Source of the DNA: Chitinophagaceae bacterium | GTDB taxonomy: Bacteria; Bacteroidota; Bacteroidia; Chitinophagales; UBA10324 | Assembly (NCBI GenBank): GCA_016704325.1 | Contig: JADJAG010000008.1 | Coordinates: 1,219,512-1,283,511 of the forward strand | DNA: 64,000 bases | Direction: 5' to 3' | In this document: in pieces, positions 47,499 to 58,943 of the stretch | Layout of the letters: every line of letters begins with the position of its first letter | Position numbering within the stretch: the first letter of the stretch is position 1 | Translations under genes and position numbers: made by a program | The notes under the pieces: generated by a model | The model's database searches: none | The model's input: only the letters and a program-made list of their open reading frames with translations | Told to the model about the DNA's origin: nothing

Positions 47499-47670
47499 TG
47501 GTAAATACTTCCTGAATCATTTCAGATAGCTGATTCAACTGGAATAATTGCATCAGTAGATGAAAAGCTTCCTATTACAATCTGTACTTTTTCTGTTTCT
47601 AAATACCCAAACCTGTTTAATGCATTGGCACTGGTAGATCCTTTGATTATTCTACTCTAACTAATCTGCA

Positions 47671-48849
47671 ATGAAAAAAAGGAGGTGGTTGCTCTTTTTT
47701 ATTTTCTGGCTAATGCTGTTGGGTACAGTGAATCAATATTTCTTTTGTCCGCAGTATCTTTTCATTCCTCCTTCACCTTTTCAAGGTTCCAATATTTACA
47801 ATCCCTATGAAGGGGAAGAATTTACTGATTGGAAAAAATGCAACTTCCATGCGCATGTAAGAGCCTGGATGGGACTTACTTATGGAACATCAACCGCAGC
47901 AATCGCCATGGCAACATATGATTCTTTAGGCTATCACGTTCGATGCATTTCGAACTACCAACTGGTCGATACTTATGGCAACCATCAAACGAATTACCTG
48001 GCAGCATACGAACATGGATATGGAATCCTGAAACATCACCAGACTATCTTAGGTGCATCTAAAGTTGTTTGGAAAGATTATATATGGCCACAAACACTTT
48101 CCAACAAGCAACACATACTTAAAAAGCTTCGCAATACTGACAGCAGCCATATTATCATCAATCATCCTGCAAACAGGAACTCCTATCCTGCTGATAATTT
48201 TAAATGGCTCAGGGGTTATGATTACATCGAAATATTCCCGTCAGGTTCTTTTGCTGCTTTCGACTCCGCATTATCTGCCGGGCGACCTGTCTTCTGTGTA
48301 GCCAATGATGATGCGCATGACATCACAAACCCGCTGGAGGTCGGTCGCTATTGTACATGGGTGGGCGCACATACTGCTGATAAGGCAAGCATCCTTCAGG
48401 CATTAAAGGCAGGACGGAGTTACATCATGGTAATCAACAATAAAGCAGGACAAAGTTTTGAGGATAAACAGAAGCGGGTTAAAGCCGGGCTTCAAACGAT
48501 GAAACACGTGCAAATCCGAAATGATACTTTGATGATTGCTATTAATGATACCGGTGCCATTGCCTTTTACGGACAAGGTGGCAAAATGCTAAGCGCTTCC
48601 AATAATTGTGTCGCTGCATTTTATGTTATTAAGCCGGAAGATACTTATGTAAGGGCACGAATTTTTTATCGTGATGGAAATGAAATCAATCTCAACCCGG
48701 TGTTCCGTTATGATCAGTCGCTTCCTGCCGACATCCTGCCGTCAGTTAATGAGACCAAAACTCTTTTATTTCGGCTAGCAGGTACTTTCATCCTGATTGC
48801 TATTCCCCTCCTGTTTTATTTCTTTCCAGCCGGCAGAAAACTATCGTGA
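47671..48849 (+). CDS. Membrane-anchored PHP-like phosphoesterase domain protein
   Basis: 392 aa. An N-terminal membrane segment (~4-22, LLFFIFWLMLLGTVNQYFF) and a C-terminal one (~366-388, LFRLAGTFILIAIPLLFYFFP) flank a PHP-type metal hydrolase core. Metal-ligand candidates are His in NFHAHVRAWMG, HGYGILKHHQ, His in IINHPANRNSYP, and Asp/His in CVANDDAHDITNPLEVGRYCTWV. The domain should face the periplasm. The GT39-like gene follows 68 nt later, suggesting a joint role in envelope glycolipid or polymer processing. The reaction is not known. Confidence 0.78.
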   Translation: MKKRRWLLFFIFWLMLLGTVNQYFFCPQYLFIPPSPFQGSNIYNPYEGEEFTDWKKCNFHAHVRAWMGLTYGTSTAAIAMATYDSLGYHVRCISNYQLVDTYGNHQTNYLAAYEHGYGILKHHQTILGASKVVWKDYIWPQTLSNKQHILKKLRNTDSSHIIINHPANRNSYPADNFKWLRGYDYIEIFPSGSFAAFDSALSAGRPVFCVANDDAHDITNPLEVGRYCTWVGAHTADKASILQALKAGRSYIMVINNKAGQSFEDKQKRVKAGLQTMKHVQIRNDTLMIAINDTGAIAFYGQGGKMLSASNNCVAAFYVIKPEDTYVRARIFYRDGNEINLNPVFRYDQSLPADILPSVNETKTLLFRLAGTFILIAIPLLFYFFPAGRKLS

Positions 48850-48917
48850 ATAACACCGTTCCAGAATTGTTTGCCGACTGCACAGAGAGGTTTATCTTGT
48901 AACGCCAATAACTGCTG

Positions 48918-50564
48918 ATGCCCGCAAGAAATTTCTACACTCCATTGCTTATTACGCTGGCGGGTGCTCTTTTTTTTATTCCCTTCCTGGGTGCAGTTCA
49001 TTTATTTGACTGGGATGAAATCAACTTTGCAGAGAGTGCAAGAGAAATGATGGTAACCGGCGACTATACCAAAGTTCAGATCAACTACCTGCCCTTCCCG
49101 GAAAAACCGCCATTATTCTTTTGGATGCAGGCAATCAGTATGCACCTCTTTGGTGTGAATGAGTTTGCAGCACGACTTCCCAATACAATAACCGGAATTA
49201 TTACACTGCTTACGTTTTACATAATAGGCAAGAATTATTACAGCAGCCGCTTTGGACTACTATGGGCATTGTGCATGTTGGGTTCCTTCCTGCCTCACTT
49301 GTATTTCAAGTCAGGCATCATTGACCCGGTATTCAACTACTTTATCTTCATGGGCATCTTCTTGCTGGTACAACTGGCAGCAGAACGGAAGAAATCAATA
49401 AGGATGAACTATGCTGCACTTGCCGGTATCTTCATTGGATTAGGAACGCTTACCAAAGGGCCTGTTGCACTGTTGATGCTGCTATTGTGTGCTGCCGTGT
49501 ATTGGCTCAGCAAAAGTTTCCGGCGTTTCCCGGCTTTGCGCGAATGGTTACTTTTTTTCCTTGCTTTTATATTGATAGCCGGTATTTGGTTTGCCATTGA
49601 TATTTGGGAAAACGGAATTGGTTTTGCCGGCCTGTTCATTCGTTATCAACTGGAACTGCTTACACAACCGGTAGCCGGACATGGTGGCCCCTGGTATTAT
49701 CATTTTGTGGTGGTAGCAATAGGTTGCTTTCCTATATCAATTATTGCCTTACCTGCCTTATTTAAAAACAATTTTCCCAAAGATTCAGTCGACCTGCATC
49801 GCTGGATGCAGATTATGTTTTGGGTGGTGATCATACTCTTCTCTTTGGTTACCACAAAAATTGCACACTACTCTTCACTCACCTATTTCCCGTTATCTTT
49901 TCTTGCTGCAAAAGTATTGGATGATGCTTTGCAGAATGCTAAGCGTCTTGCAAGTTGGCAACTAATATTGCTTGGCATGATAGGTTCGCTCTTTTCCATC
50001 TTATTGATTGCTGTGCCCTGGCTTGCACAACACAAAGAACTGTTGATACCCTACCTCGATGATCCCTTTGCAGTAGATTGCCTGCGTACTGATGTGCAAT
50101 GGAATGGTTCCGAAATGCTGATTGGAATCGTGTATTTACTGTGCATGCTATCAGCAGTTGCACTATTGTTTGCCGGTAAAAACAAGCAGGGTATCATGGT
50201 ACTTTTTTTCTCAACAGCCTTGTGTATGCTTGTTTACCTGAAAGCAGTCGTACCAAAAATTGAAGCTTATTCGCAAGGGCCCGCCATTCGCTTCTATCAA
50301 AGCCTGCAAGGAAAAAGGGTGTATGTAATGCCGGTTGGCTTCAAAAGCTATGCACACTATTTCTATTTCCAAAAACCGGCAGGTGATGACGTGCAAAGCA
50401 ACAATGAAGAATGGTTACTGCGCGGTGAGGTGGATCGACCCGTATATTTTGTATTAAAAACCACTTCTATGAACCGAATGGAGGAGTATGATGATGTAAG
50501 TTTATTACGCACTGAAGGCGGATTCGCATTTTATGTGCGGGAACCAGCATTAAAAGTGCCTTGA
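48918..50564 (+). CDS. GT39-type membrane glycosyltransferase (ArnT/PMT-like)
   Basis: 548 aa with about ten or more membrane helices. The first periplasmic loop has FDWDEINFAESAREMMVTGDY, with the Asp-Glu pair used by polyprenyl-phosphate-sugar-dependent GT-C enzymes, and FPEKPPLFFWMQAISMHLFGVNEFAARLPNTI. The family moves a sugar from an undecaprenyl carrier to lipid A or proteins. Its acceptor is not known. It follows the PHP-like gene. Confidence 0.9.
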   Translation: MPARNFYTPLLITLAGALFFIPFLGAVHLFDWDEINFAESAREMMVTGDYTKVQINYLPFPEKPPLFFWMQAISMHLFGVNEFAARLPNTITGIITLLTFYIIGKNYYSSRFGLLWALCMLGSFLPHLYFKSGIIDPVFNYFIFMGIFLLVQLAAERKKSIRMNYAALAGIFIGLGTLTKGPVALLMLLLCAAVYWLSKSFRRFPALREWLLFFLAFILIAGIWFAIDIWENGIGFAGLFIRYQLELLTQPVAGHGGPWYYHFVVVAIGCFPISIIALPALFKNNFPKDSVDLHRWMQIMFWVVIILFSLVTTKIAHYSSLTYFPLSFLAAKVLDDALQNAKRLASWQLILLGMIGSLFSILLIAVPWLAQHKELLIPYLDDPFAVDCLRTDVQWNGSEMLIGIVYLLCMLSAVALLFAGKNKQGIMVLFFSTALCMLVYLKAVVPKIEAYSQGPAIRFYQSLQGKRVYVMPVGFKSYAHYFYFQKPAGDDVQSNNEEWLLRGEVDRPVYFVLKTTSMNRMEEYDDVSLLRTEGGFAFYVREPALKVP

Positions 50565-50738
50565 AGTTATCTATGGCTAGTCTAAAGCTATTGACCGGAA
50601 CCATTAGCACATAAAACATAAAAAGAATTGTCGTTGATTTTGCAGATAGAGCTGATCAAGCAGATCTTTCTCTGCGAAACTTGCTTAATCGCTTGATGCT
50701 ACATGAAATCAAAGAATCAACTTCAAAAAAAAATTGCA

Positions 50739-51659
50739 TCAGAATTCATACTTCATTCCAATAGTCCCGGCAATACCAAACCTGGATGCAAATGACTCGC
50801 CATTGAAATAGATTTGCTTACTGAGTTTACCTTCTGCATTAACCATGATGCTGAAGTTATCTGCAATTCGCAGGGTGCCTCCGAATGGAAATCTTAACTC
50901 CAGCAAAAGCGATCCCGAGGCAGGCAGGGTATTTTTTGTATCAGAGCGTGATTCAAAATATTGAATGGTGTTAATTCCATTGCTGAAGGTGTCTGACTTT
51001 ATGGTCTGTATAAAGCTGCCATACTGCTCCAGTATCACAGGATGCAATGCTGTGCCAATAGCGGCACCTGCACCAAAGTATGCCCCAACTCTTTTTGAAG
51101 GATCTGTTTTGAAAATATAATCCCCGGTGAATCCCAAAACCGGTGTCCACTCCGTGTAATAGGCGTAATTTCCAATGATTGAATCAACCAATAAAGTATC
51201 GCGATCCAAAAAGCCGGTGTTGTGGTAAACATATGGTTGATAGTAAACTCCAAATAACAACTCACGGTTTTCCAGGAAACGTTCCAGCTTCTTGCTATAA
51301 GGATTAAAACCCAGTTGCGCATAAAACCTCATGCCTTTCAACACATTTGCTGTGTTCACTTTATCATCAGGAAGGACGAATGGAATACCTTCTTCGCTCT
51401 CTGCGCTGATGGAAAACTGGCCCTGGCTGTATTCAGTTAAGTCAATCGGTGTTAAATCGGCTTCATCTCTTGCCAGCAATTTTAATTTGTCAAATGATGC
51501 CGGCTCAGAAGGTGACCATAGTTGTAAACCGATATTTACAGATGAAAGCTGCAGGGATCCCGGTGATGAAGACTGAGCCAATGCCAAAGTGGCAAATACT
51601 GTAAGTAACAACAGTTGGAATATACCTGCACGAAAAAAAATGCTACCCTTGTTCAACAT
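50739..51659 (-). CDS. Predicted outer-membrane beta-barrel protein
   Basis: 306 aa with signal peptide (GIFQLLLLTVFATLALAQ). Alternating amphipathic strands such as RELLFGVYYQPYVYH, WTPVLGFTGDYIF, GAYFGAGAAIGTALHP and LLLELRFPFGGTLRI end in the aromatic IAGTIGMKYEF, the usual barrel-assembly terminus. No further family recognised. Transcribed away from the preceding gene; 297 nt of non-coding sequence separates it from gldD. Confidence 0.75.
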   Translation of the reverse strand: MLNKGSIFFRAGIFQLLLLTVFATLALAQSSSPGSLQLSSVNIGLQLWSPSEPASFDKLKLLARDEADLTPIDLTEYSQGQFSISAESEEGIPFVLPDDKVNTANVLKGMRFYAQLGFNPYSKKLERFLENRELLFGVYYQPYVYHNTGFLDRDTLLVDSIIGNYAYYTEWTPVLGFTGDYIFKTDPSKRVGAYFGAGAAIGTALHPVILEQYGSFIQTIKSDTFSNGINTIQYFESRSDTKNTLPASGSLLLELRFPFGGTLRIADNFSIMVNAEGKLSKQIYFNGESFASRFGIAGTIGMKYEF

Positions 51660-51956
51660 GCGGTTTACCGTTTGAAATTGAATTGCTACAAATATAACAG
51701 CTGCGTATCAACCGCCTGATCATGACTTCCGGTGGATGAATAAAAAAATGCAGCATCATAAACCAGGTTTGATTCTAATACCTTAAATGTATTCAGGCTT
51801 ACAAAAAAGCTGCTGCAAAAAAGAAACAAACGTATTCTAAAACAACTAATTTTCCGATGGATAAAATGAAACCCTTTGCTGGAATTCGTGTTCGTTCTTG
51901 GCGGCTTTGCGCTACTAAAATTTAGTGCAAGCATTTCAACTTTGCTATCATTGCAT

Positions 51957-52604
51957 TCAAGGTACCGGTTCCTCCCATTTCAACGTACTGATCAACTTAA
52001 TGATATCCGGTTTAATAAAATTTACTACCGGCGCAATAGAATCTGCATTGGGAGTATTATAAAAATAGAGTGAGCCGCGCAGAAAATGTTTTGTGCTGTC
52101 GGTCACAAAAAACTGCACAGCCGATGCGGCATTACCACCCACTTCATAATAAATTCCATACACATTATTAGGCGTCTCCAGAATATTTTCTTCAATAAAG
52201 TCTGCCTTTATCGTATGCTTGAACGTAAGTTTATGTGCATCTTCTGAAAGTTGTTGCAAGGTAGTAGCACCTGATAATTCCTTATAGCTGAGATAAAGGT
52301 TTCCGTTTAATGAAGGAAAAGTAATATTGAACCAGCAGGGATTGTCCGGGATGGTATCTAAAAAAACAGTGTCACGGTTGATCACCCCATAAGCGGGATA
52401 GTCGAAGGTGAAAGGGCATATGCCGTTATCGAAATGTTTATAGTTTCTTTCCGGCAACACAATCTTAAAGTAGCCCCTTGGCTTTGGTGTATATGAATTC
52501 TCGCAACTTTGAACGACCAAAAGAAAAGTCAAAATAAATCCGGTGACTATTGGGCTGATGAAGTGCTGCAAACTAAGTTTGTTTCGTAGATCAACCATTT
52601 TCAT
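51957..52604 (-). CDS. gldD: Gliding motility lipoprotein GldD
   Basis: 215 aa. The lipobox is in LTFLLVVQSC (Cys ~33), so it is an envelope lipoprotein. ENSYTPKPRGYFKIVLPERNYKHFD and FTFDYPAYGVI match GldD. Needed for gliding and associated with T9SS function in Flavobacterium. The start ATG overlaps the gldE stop by 4 nt (ATGA), so translation is coupled. Confidence 0.93.
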   Translation of the reverse strand: MKMVDLRNKLSLQHFISPIVTGFILTFLLVVQSCENSYTPKPRGYFKIVLPERNYKHFDNGICPFTFDYPAYGVINRDTVFLDTIPDNPCWFNITFPSLNGNLYLSYKELSGATTLQQLSEDAHKLTFKHTIKADFIEENILETPNNVYGIYYEVGGNAASAVQFFVTDSTKHFLRGSLYFYNTPNADSIAPVVNFIKPDIIKLISTLKWEEPVP

Positions 52605-53959
52605 ACTGATGTGGCAGCCTCATCTTTCGTGCGTGTTACTTTCACTTTGTTGATCCTGTAATTCTCCACGGTTAAAACGGTAAACAGGAATGCCTCGTAT
52701 GCCACCGTTTCATTGGGTTGAGGAATCGTTCCGCGAATCTCCAGAATTAATCCACCGAGGGAATCAGAATCACTTTTTACTTCATCAAAGTAATCTTCCG
52801 GTAGTTGCAGCACTTTGCAGAAATCATTAATGGGCGTTTTTCCTTCGAAGATGAAGTTACTTTCGTCAAGTTGTGTGAAGTCCACTTCTATCCGTTCATC
52901 GGTTTCGTCGCGTATATCTCCGATAATTTCCTCTACAATATCTTCCAGTGTAACCAGTCCTGCCGTGCGCCCGTATTCATCCACTACCAAAGCAAGGTGT
53001 CGTTGCTGACGTTGCAGTTCTAAGAGGAGTTCTGATATTTTTTTGCCTTCCGGAACAAAGTATGCTTCCCGTATCAGCTGCTGCCAGTTACGGTTCGCGG
53101 GTTCCTGCAGGAAGGTGAGCAGGTCTTTGGTGTATAGGATTCCGATGATATGATCCAGGTTATCACGATATACAGGCAGGCGCGAGTAACCCACATCACG
53201 TACGGTCTGAAGCAATTGGGCAAACTCCGTCTTTTCATTAATACAAAACATATCGAGCCTCGACTTCATAATCTGTCGCACTACGATGGTTCTGAACTTT
53301 AAAATTCCCTGCAGGATGGGAATGCCATCATCATGCCCGGTTGTTTCTTCCACCAGTTGTTCTTCCGGTTTTTCCATCACTTCTTCTTCCAGCCCTTCAT
53401 TCTTCCGCGAAAATCGTTTCTCTATAAAGTAAGAGCACTCGATGATGAATTCAGTAAACGGATACAACAGCCTGCTTAGAAAAAATAATGGCGTGCCCAT
53501 AGCCTTTGACCATAGAATGTTATTCTTGCCACCGAAAAATTTTGGGAGTATTTCCTGGCTTAATAATAAGAGCAGTATCAGGACGATAATTTCAATTGAG
53601 TATTCCAGCCAGGAAAGGGAAGAGCCCCCGAAGAGATGAATGCCAATTCTTACGGCAAGAAAAAGTACCGTTACATTCACCACCATTTGCAGCATTTTCA
53701 CCAGTACCAGTAAGTGACGCGGACGCGCCATCAGGTGCTGAATATGCCGGAAAGTACGGGGGCTCTTTTTTTCTAAATCTGACAACTCACTGGAAGTAAG
53801 TGAAAACAGGGCATGTTCTCCACCGGAGATGAGAAAGGCGAAGAATAACAGCAAAAAAGTAACAAAGGAAAAGATGATTACTTCTGTCTGAAACGATTGA
53901 ATAAGTGCAAGAGGCACCATCAAACATTCCGTAATTGCCGCACTGCCTGTAGGATCCAA
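52601..53959 (-). CDS. gldE: Gliding motility protein GldE (CNNM/CorC-like)
   Basis: 452 aa. A DUF21/CNNM membrane region (helices at ~25-55, ~90-150 and around 170) is followed by paired CBS domains (~220-345; RLPVYRDNLDHIIGILYTKDLL and GRTAGLVTLEDIVEEIIGDI) and a CorC_HlyC domain (~360-440). GldE is paired with GldD in gliding Bacteroidota. ssb lies 26 nt upstream on the same strand. Confidence 0.93.
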   Translation of the reverse strand: MDPTGSAAITECLMVPLALIQSFQTEVIIFSFVTFLLLFFAFLISGGEHALFSLTSSELSDLEKKSPRTFRHIQHLMARPRHLLVLVKMLQMVVNVTVLFLAVRIGIHLFGGSSLSWLEYSIEIIVLILLLLLSQEILPKFFGGKNNILWSKAMGTPLFFLSRLLYPFTEFIIECSYFIEKRFSRKNEGLEEEVMEKPEEQLVEETTGHDDGIPILQGILKFRTIVVRQIMKSRLDMFCINEKTEFAQLLQTVRDVGYSRLPVYRDNLDHIIGILYTKDLLTFLQEPANRNWQQLIREAYFVPEGKKISELLLELQRQQRHLALVVDEYGRTAGLVTLEDIVEEIIGDIRDETDERIEVDFTQLDESNFIFEGKTPINDFCKVLQLPEDYFDEVKSDSDSLGGLILEIRGTIPQPNETVAYEAFLFTVLTVENYRINKVKVTRTKDEAATSV

Positions 53960-53985
53960 ATGAGTTTTGCTTTAGTCAGGCAACT

Positions 53986-54399
53986 TTAGAATGGGAGATC
54001 ATCAGCTATCGGTGCTTCTCCGTCTGTGGTTACCGGTTCTCCCGTGCTGCCGTTATTACCGGATTCAGGTTTACGGTCGAGCATCGTAAAGGTATCAGCC
54101 ACGATGTCGGTCCGATAACGTTTGATGTTCTCTTTGTCGGTGTAACTGCTTGATTTGATTTTCCCTTCCAGGTAAATAGCACTACCTTTTTTCAGGTACT
54201 TCTCTGCAGTTTCTGCGAGTTTCCGCCAGCATATAATATTATGCCATTCGGTTTGCTCTACGCGGTTGCCGCTTTTGTCATTGTAAGCTTCTGATGTAGC
54301 CAAAGAAAACTTGGCAACTACGAGTCCACCTTCAAGGTGATTAACTTCGGGATCTTTTCCAAGATGCCCAACGAGGATAACTTTGTTTACGCCTCTCAT
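53986..54399 (-). CDS. ssb: Single-stranded DNA-binding protein
   Basis: 137 aa. OB fold with VNKVILVGHLGKDPEVNHLEGG, EWHNIICWRKLAETAEKYLKKG and YLEGKIKSSSYTDKENIKRYRTDIVA. The disordered tail ends in the acidic partner-binding tip (IADDLPF). Tetrameric protector of single-stranded DNA. Its minus-strand leader contains TCCCTTTG, a near match to the -7 box. Confidence 0.95.
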   Translation of the reverse strand: MRGVNKVILVGHLGKDPEVNHLEGGLVVAKFSLATSEAYNDKSGNRVEQTEWHNIICWRKLAETAEKYLKKGSAIYLEGKIKSSSYTDKENIKRYRTDIVADTFTMLDRKPESGNNGSTGEPVTTDGEAPIADDLPF

Positions 54400-54530
54400 A
54401 AGGATAAAATTTTGGGTTAAAAAATATATTCACAGCTAAAATAGTATTTTTTTAATTCGGCAAAGGGATTTTTTTTTGGTTGAAAATTTTTATTGTCTGA
54501 AATTTTGAAGTTTTAGCTTGGATAGGGGAG

Positions 54531-54570
54531 AATTTTTGCACCCTGAGCGGAGTCGAAGGGCGCAAAAATT
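54531..54570. terminator. Hairpin with AT-rich arms between mutY and ssb
   Basis: AATTTTTGC-a-CCCT (54531-54544) pairs with AGGG-c-GCAAAAATT (54557-54570). The loop, TGAGCGGAGTCGA-like, recurs in other hairpins of this window. With T/A-rich arms on both sides it can terminate either way. A related TCCGG/CCGGA hairpin with a T run is at 54599-54628. Confidence 0.6.
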
Positions 54571-54653
54571 AGCAATTATACTCTCTGAAAAATACACACT
54601 CCGGCTTCGCTCAGCGACCGGATTTTTTTTAAACTGGCATCCATCACAACCCT

Positions 54654-55730
54654 TCATTTCGAACCATCCTCTTCATTTCTAAATTGCGCCAGGTAATTAC
54701 TAATTAAAACAGGAAACCCAAATGTCTTCAGTCTTGACTTTTTTATTCTCAACCAGCCTTCTGGCAGGGGCTTCTTTACTGCCGATATCGGCACGCTGAT
54801 AAACTGTGCAAAAATGGTTTGATGTGTCAATTTATGTGCTATCACTTTTGAAATGCCATTCACTTTTATATTTTCTCCTTTAAAGAAGGCGGTCTGCTTC
54901 CATGCTTTCAGGAAATCACTTTGCGCTTGGTAGCTAACCGTTTCCAAAACAGGAAACTGGTGCAATCCCTTCCAGATATCTTTAGCAGTTCGCTTTTCAA
55001 TGATCACTTCCTTATCATTTTCCAGCACCAGGAAATTAAACCACCTGTAGCGCACGGCAGCCTTTTTTGATTTTACCGGCAACTCAAAAACGGTATCAGT
55101 TTTATAAGCAATGCACTGCTTCTTAAAAATACAGATTGCACATTCCGGAGTGGAAGGTTTGCATACCAGTGCACCAAAGTTCATGATGGCCTGGTTATAA
55201 TCGGCCGGATTTTTTTTATCAAGCAGTTGTCGGGCCAGTTCGCTGAATAGTTTCTTTCCTTTAGCGGAATCCACTGCTTCGTTAATTCCGAAATAGCGTG
55301 ATAGCACCCGAAATACATTGCCATCCACCACAGCATGTGGCAGGTCAAAAGCAAAGGAGGCAATAGCAGCCGCTGAATAAGGACCTACGCCTTTTAAATT
55401 CAATATCCTCTCATAAGTTGAAGGAAATTTTCCCTCCGGGTCATTTACAATTTGCTTGGCTGCTGCATGTAAATTTCTTGCTCTTGTATAATAGCCTAAC
55501 CCTTCCCATGCTTTCAAAACTTCTTCTTCCCTGGCATTTGCAAGGTGCTTTACAGTCGGAAATTTTTTGGTGATGCGTTCATAGTAAGGCCATCCCTGTT
55601 CCACGCGCGTTTGTTGCAGGATAATTTCCGATAACCATATTTTGTAAGGGTCCTTGGTATTTTTCCAGGGCATGCTGCGGGGATTAGCTGCATGCCATTG
55701 GAGTAATTTTCTGGTGAAGGAAAAAATCAT
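54654..55730 (-). CDS. mutY: A/G-specific adenine glycosylase MutY
   Basis: 358 aa from ATG 55730 (MIFSFTRKLLQWHAANPRSMPWKNTKDPYKIWLSEIILQQTRVEQG). The helix-hairpin-helix is at LKGVGPYSAAAIASFAFDLPHAVVDGNV, which includes the catalytic Asp region. The iron-sulphur ligands are in CKPSTPECAICIFKKQC (C-x6-C-x2-C-x5-C). A NUDIX-like C-terminal domain recognises 8-oxoG. Removes A mispaired with 8-oxoguanine. Heads the mutY-ssb-gldE-gldD set. Confidence 0.95.
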   Translation of the reverse strand: MIFSFTRKLLQWHAANPRSMPWKNTKDPYKIWLSEIILQQTRVEQGWPYYERITKKFPTVKHLANAREEEVLKAWEGLGYYTRARNLHAAAKQIVNDPEGKFPSTYERILNLKGVGPYSAAAIASFAFDLPHAVVDGNVFRVLSRYFGINEAVDSAKGKKLFSELARQLLDKKNPADYNQAIMNFGALVCKPSTPECAICIFKKQCIAYKTDTVFELPVKSKKAAVRYRWFNFLVLENDKEVIIEKRTAKDIWKGLHQFPVLETVSYQAQSDFLKAWKQTAFFKGENIKVNGISKVIAHKLTHQTIFAQFISVPISAVKKPLPEGWLRIKKSRLKTFGFPVLISNYLAQFRNEEDGSK

Positions 55731-57097
55731 GGTTGTGCAAGAACCACAATTTTTTGCGAAGAGTTCAGAGGGAATAATCAAAAAAGATTCCGATGTATTG
55801 AATCATCTCCTATATGGATCTTACTTCAGTTGAAATTCAATTTAAAACTATGATAAGCAGTAGAAATTGTTGATGAGTTCTTGACTTAACTTGAATGCAC
55901 TTTATACTATTGTTCTTATACTATGATCGAATGCAAAAGCCACACCCATAAGTTAACTGCTTTCAATTCGGCACATGGGTTGAATATAATTACCTCATCT
56001 CACTAAAAAAAACTATCCTTATTTACAAATAATTCTATATGAAATATAGTTTTTATAAAAAGCTATCCGATTATTCTGCCATTGCCGGAATAACCATGTT
56101 ATCAAGTAATGCATTTCCCAGGTTATCTACAAAAATATTGAGCCTGATTTTTTAGGTATAGAAGATTCTATTTTTCATCTTGATCTTTAATACTCACGTT
56201 AGCATAGATTTGTAATCATGAATATTAGAAACGTTCGTTGCTTTCAGGTTTACTGAAAAATGCTCCGAGATACAAATACGTGGAGGGCATAGGCAAACGG
56301 GAATGAGCATGGAACAAAAACAATGTCACGCTGAGCGCAAACTATTTTGCAAATCGAGTTCTTTGAAAATGACACTTTTTAAAAGTTTGAAAATCAACTC
56401 CTTAAACCATGTGTCATTAGCAGCACTTCGACTACGCTCAGCATAAACTCTGTCGAAGTGCGACCTTGCTTTTACAGAAGCGTTCTTCAAAAAAATTGTC
56501 ATGCTGAACGGAGTCGAAGCATGACATTTTTTTTGATTCTGGCCAACACAGGCCATTTATCATCTGCATAAACTTAATTGATCAAGGTTTCGAACAACTA
56601 TGATTTGCAATCCCGTCCTGCTGAGCATCCAGATTTTAATTCCGGAAAAACTTTCACCCGGACAAAAAACTATTGATGCTGTAACACTTATCATTTACCT
56701 TAAACTATTGTTGAAGTGGCAATTTGAATAATGAGCAGGTTTTAACTTCGCATTTCAATGTTATTCAAACACTAACCATTAGTCCATTCCAAAGTGGCAA
56801 TTATCAATTGGATCAAAAATCACTTTCTCAATCACCCAGGTTTTCAAATTCGGGCTAACGATGTACTCATCTACCGGTAATGAAAGAGATGTTCTGTTGA
56901 GAATCTTCGGTATCCATGCTCAAGATTGCTTGTTAGTAGAAAAGCACCCTACTTAATACATTAAAAAAAATCCTTTGCCCGTCCATACTACCATTCAACT
57001 ATTCAACCATTCAACCATTCTGCCATTTGCCATTTAGCCATTTAACAATCCACAACCACTTTCCAAACCGGCTCTTCATCCATCGAGTATACAAAAC
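55731..57097. other. 1.37-kb non-coding stretch downstream of the 16S unit
   Basis: No supported gene, tRNA, 23S or 5S. It holds REP-like hairpins: GCACTTCGAC/GTCGAAGTGC (56423-56432, 56452-56461) and TGTCATGCT/AGCATGACA (56497-56505, 56518-56526, then a T run). Near 56985-57050 lies a CATTCAAC/GCCATTT-type low-complexity run. Confidence 0.6.
56423..56535. repeat. Pair of REP-like hairpins with a shared loop core
   Basis: The second hairpin has the core TGAACGGAGTCGA in its loop. The first contains the inverse-complement relative TCGACTACGCTCAGCA. A near copy, TGTCACGCTGAGCG, is at 56321-56334, and the same core occurs at 54545-54557. The second is followed by eight Ts, so it can act as a terminator on the plus strand. 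Confidence 0.6.
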
Positions 57098-57130
57098 AAA
57101 ACCGCCCCCATGTTTCCACGGAGGCGGTTT
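57098..57130 (-). terminator. Intrinsic terminator of the 16S transcription unit
   Basis: On the minus strand AAACCGCC (57130-57123) pairs with GGCGGTTT (57106-57099), then TTGTTTTG. It lies ~80 nt beyond the 16S 3' end and directly follows the processing stem. Confidence 0.82.
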
Positions 57131-57198
57131 GAAGTCTTAGAAGATTGGAAGTAACAACTTACCAGCAGGTAAGTATTCGTTTCCCGACGAATCGGGAT
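57129..57198 (-). ncRNA. 3' trailer of 16S precursor: processing-stem arm and hairpin
   Basis: The trailer arm (57129-57157) is complementary, with an 8-nt bulge, to the leader arm (58794-58815): TTGTTA, CTTCCAAT and ACTTCAA match in order. Upstream are small hairpins: ACTTACC-tgct-GGTAAGT and TCCCGA/TCGGGA (57183-57188, 57193-57198). Together these should form the RNase III-type stem around 16S. Confidence 0.72.
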
Positions 57199-57210
57199 AA
57201 CATGCTCTAA

Positions 57211-58737
<1,527 letters not shown>

Positions 58738-58940
58738 AAAAAAACTTGAGTTAATTCTAGCTTAAAACACTTACCTTTTTTAATGCTGGCTAATTGTTAT
58801 CTTCCAATACTTCAAAGAACATTATCCCGGTAAAACCGGGACTTGCGAATAAGGAAAATTCAAAGCTTCCAAACTCCTATTCTAACGACTAAATACTTAC
58901 TACTTACGACTTTTTAAGGGAGTGCTTTTTCAAAAGCGGG
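58738..58940 (-). promoter_or_regulatory. 5' leader of 16S precursor
   Basis: Contains the pairing arm 58794-58815, a GTTCTTTGAAG segment typical of Bacteroidota rRNA leaders (likely antitermination), and the hairpin TCCCGG-taaaa-CCGGGA (58825-58841). Length is about 200 nt from the predicted start site. Confidence 0.7.
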
Positions 58941-58943
58941 ACA

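Noticed and set aside
56326..56556. 76-codon minus-strand frame
   Set aside because: Its residues (FDRVYAERSRSA) are the translation of REP-like hairpins, not a gene.
55731..57097. Search for 23S, 5S or tRNA genes behind the 16S
   Set aside because: No anticodon-arm or T-loop patterns, no 23S landmarks; only hairpins and low-complexity DNA.
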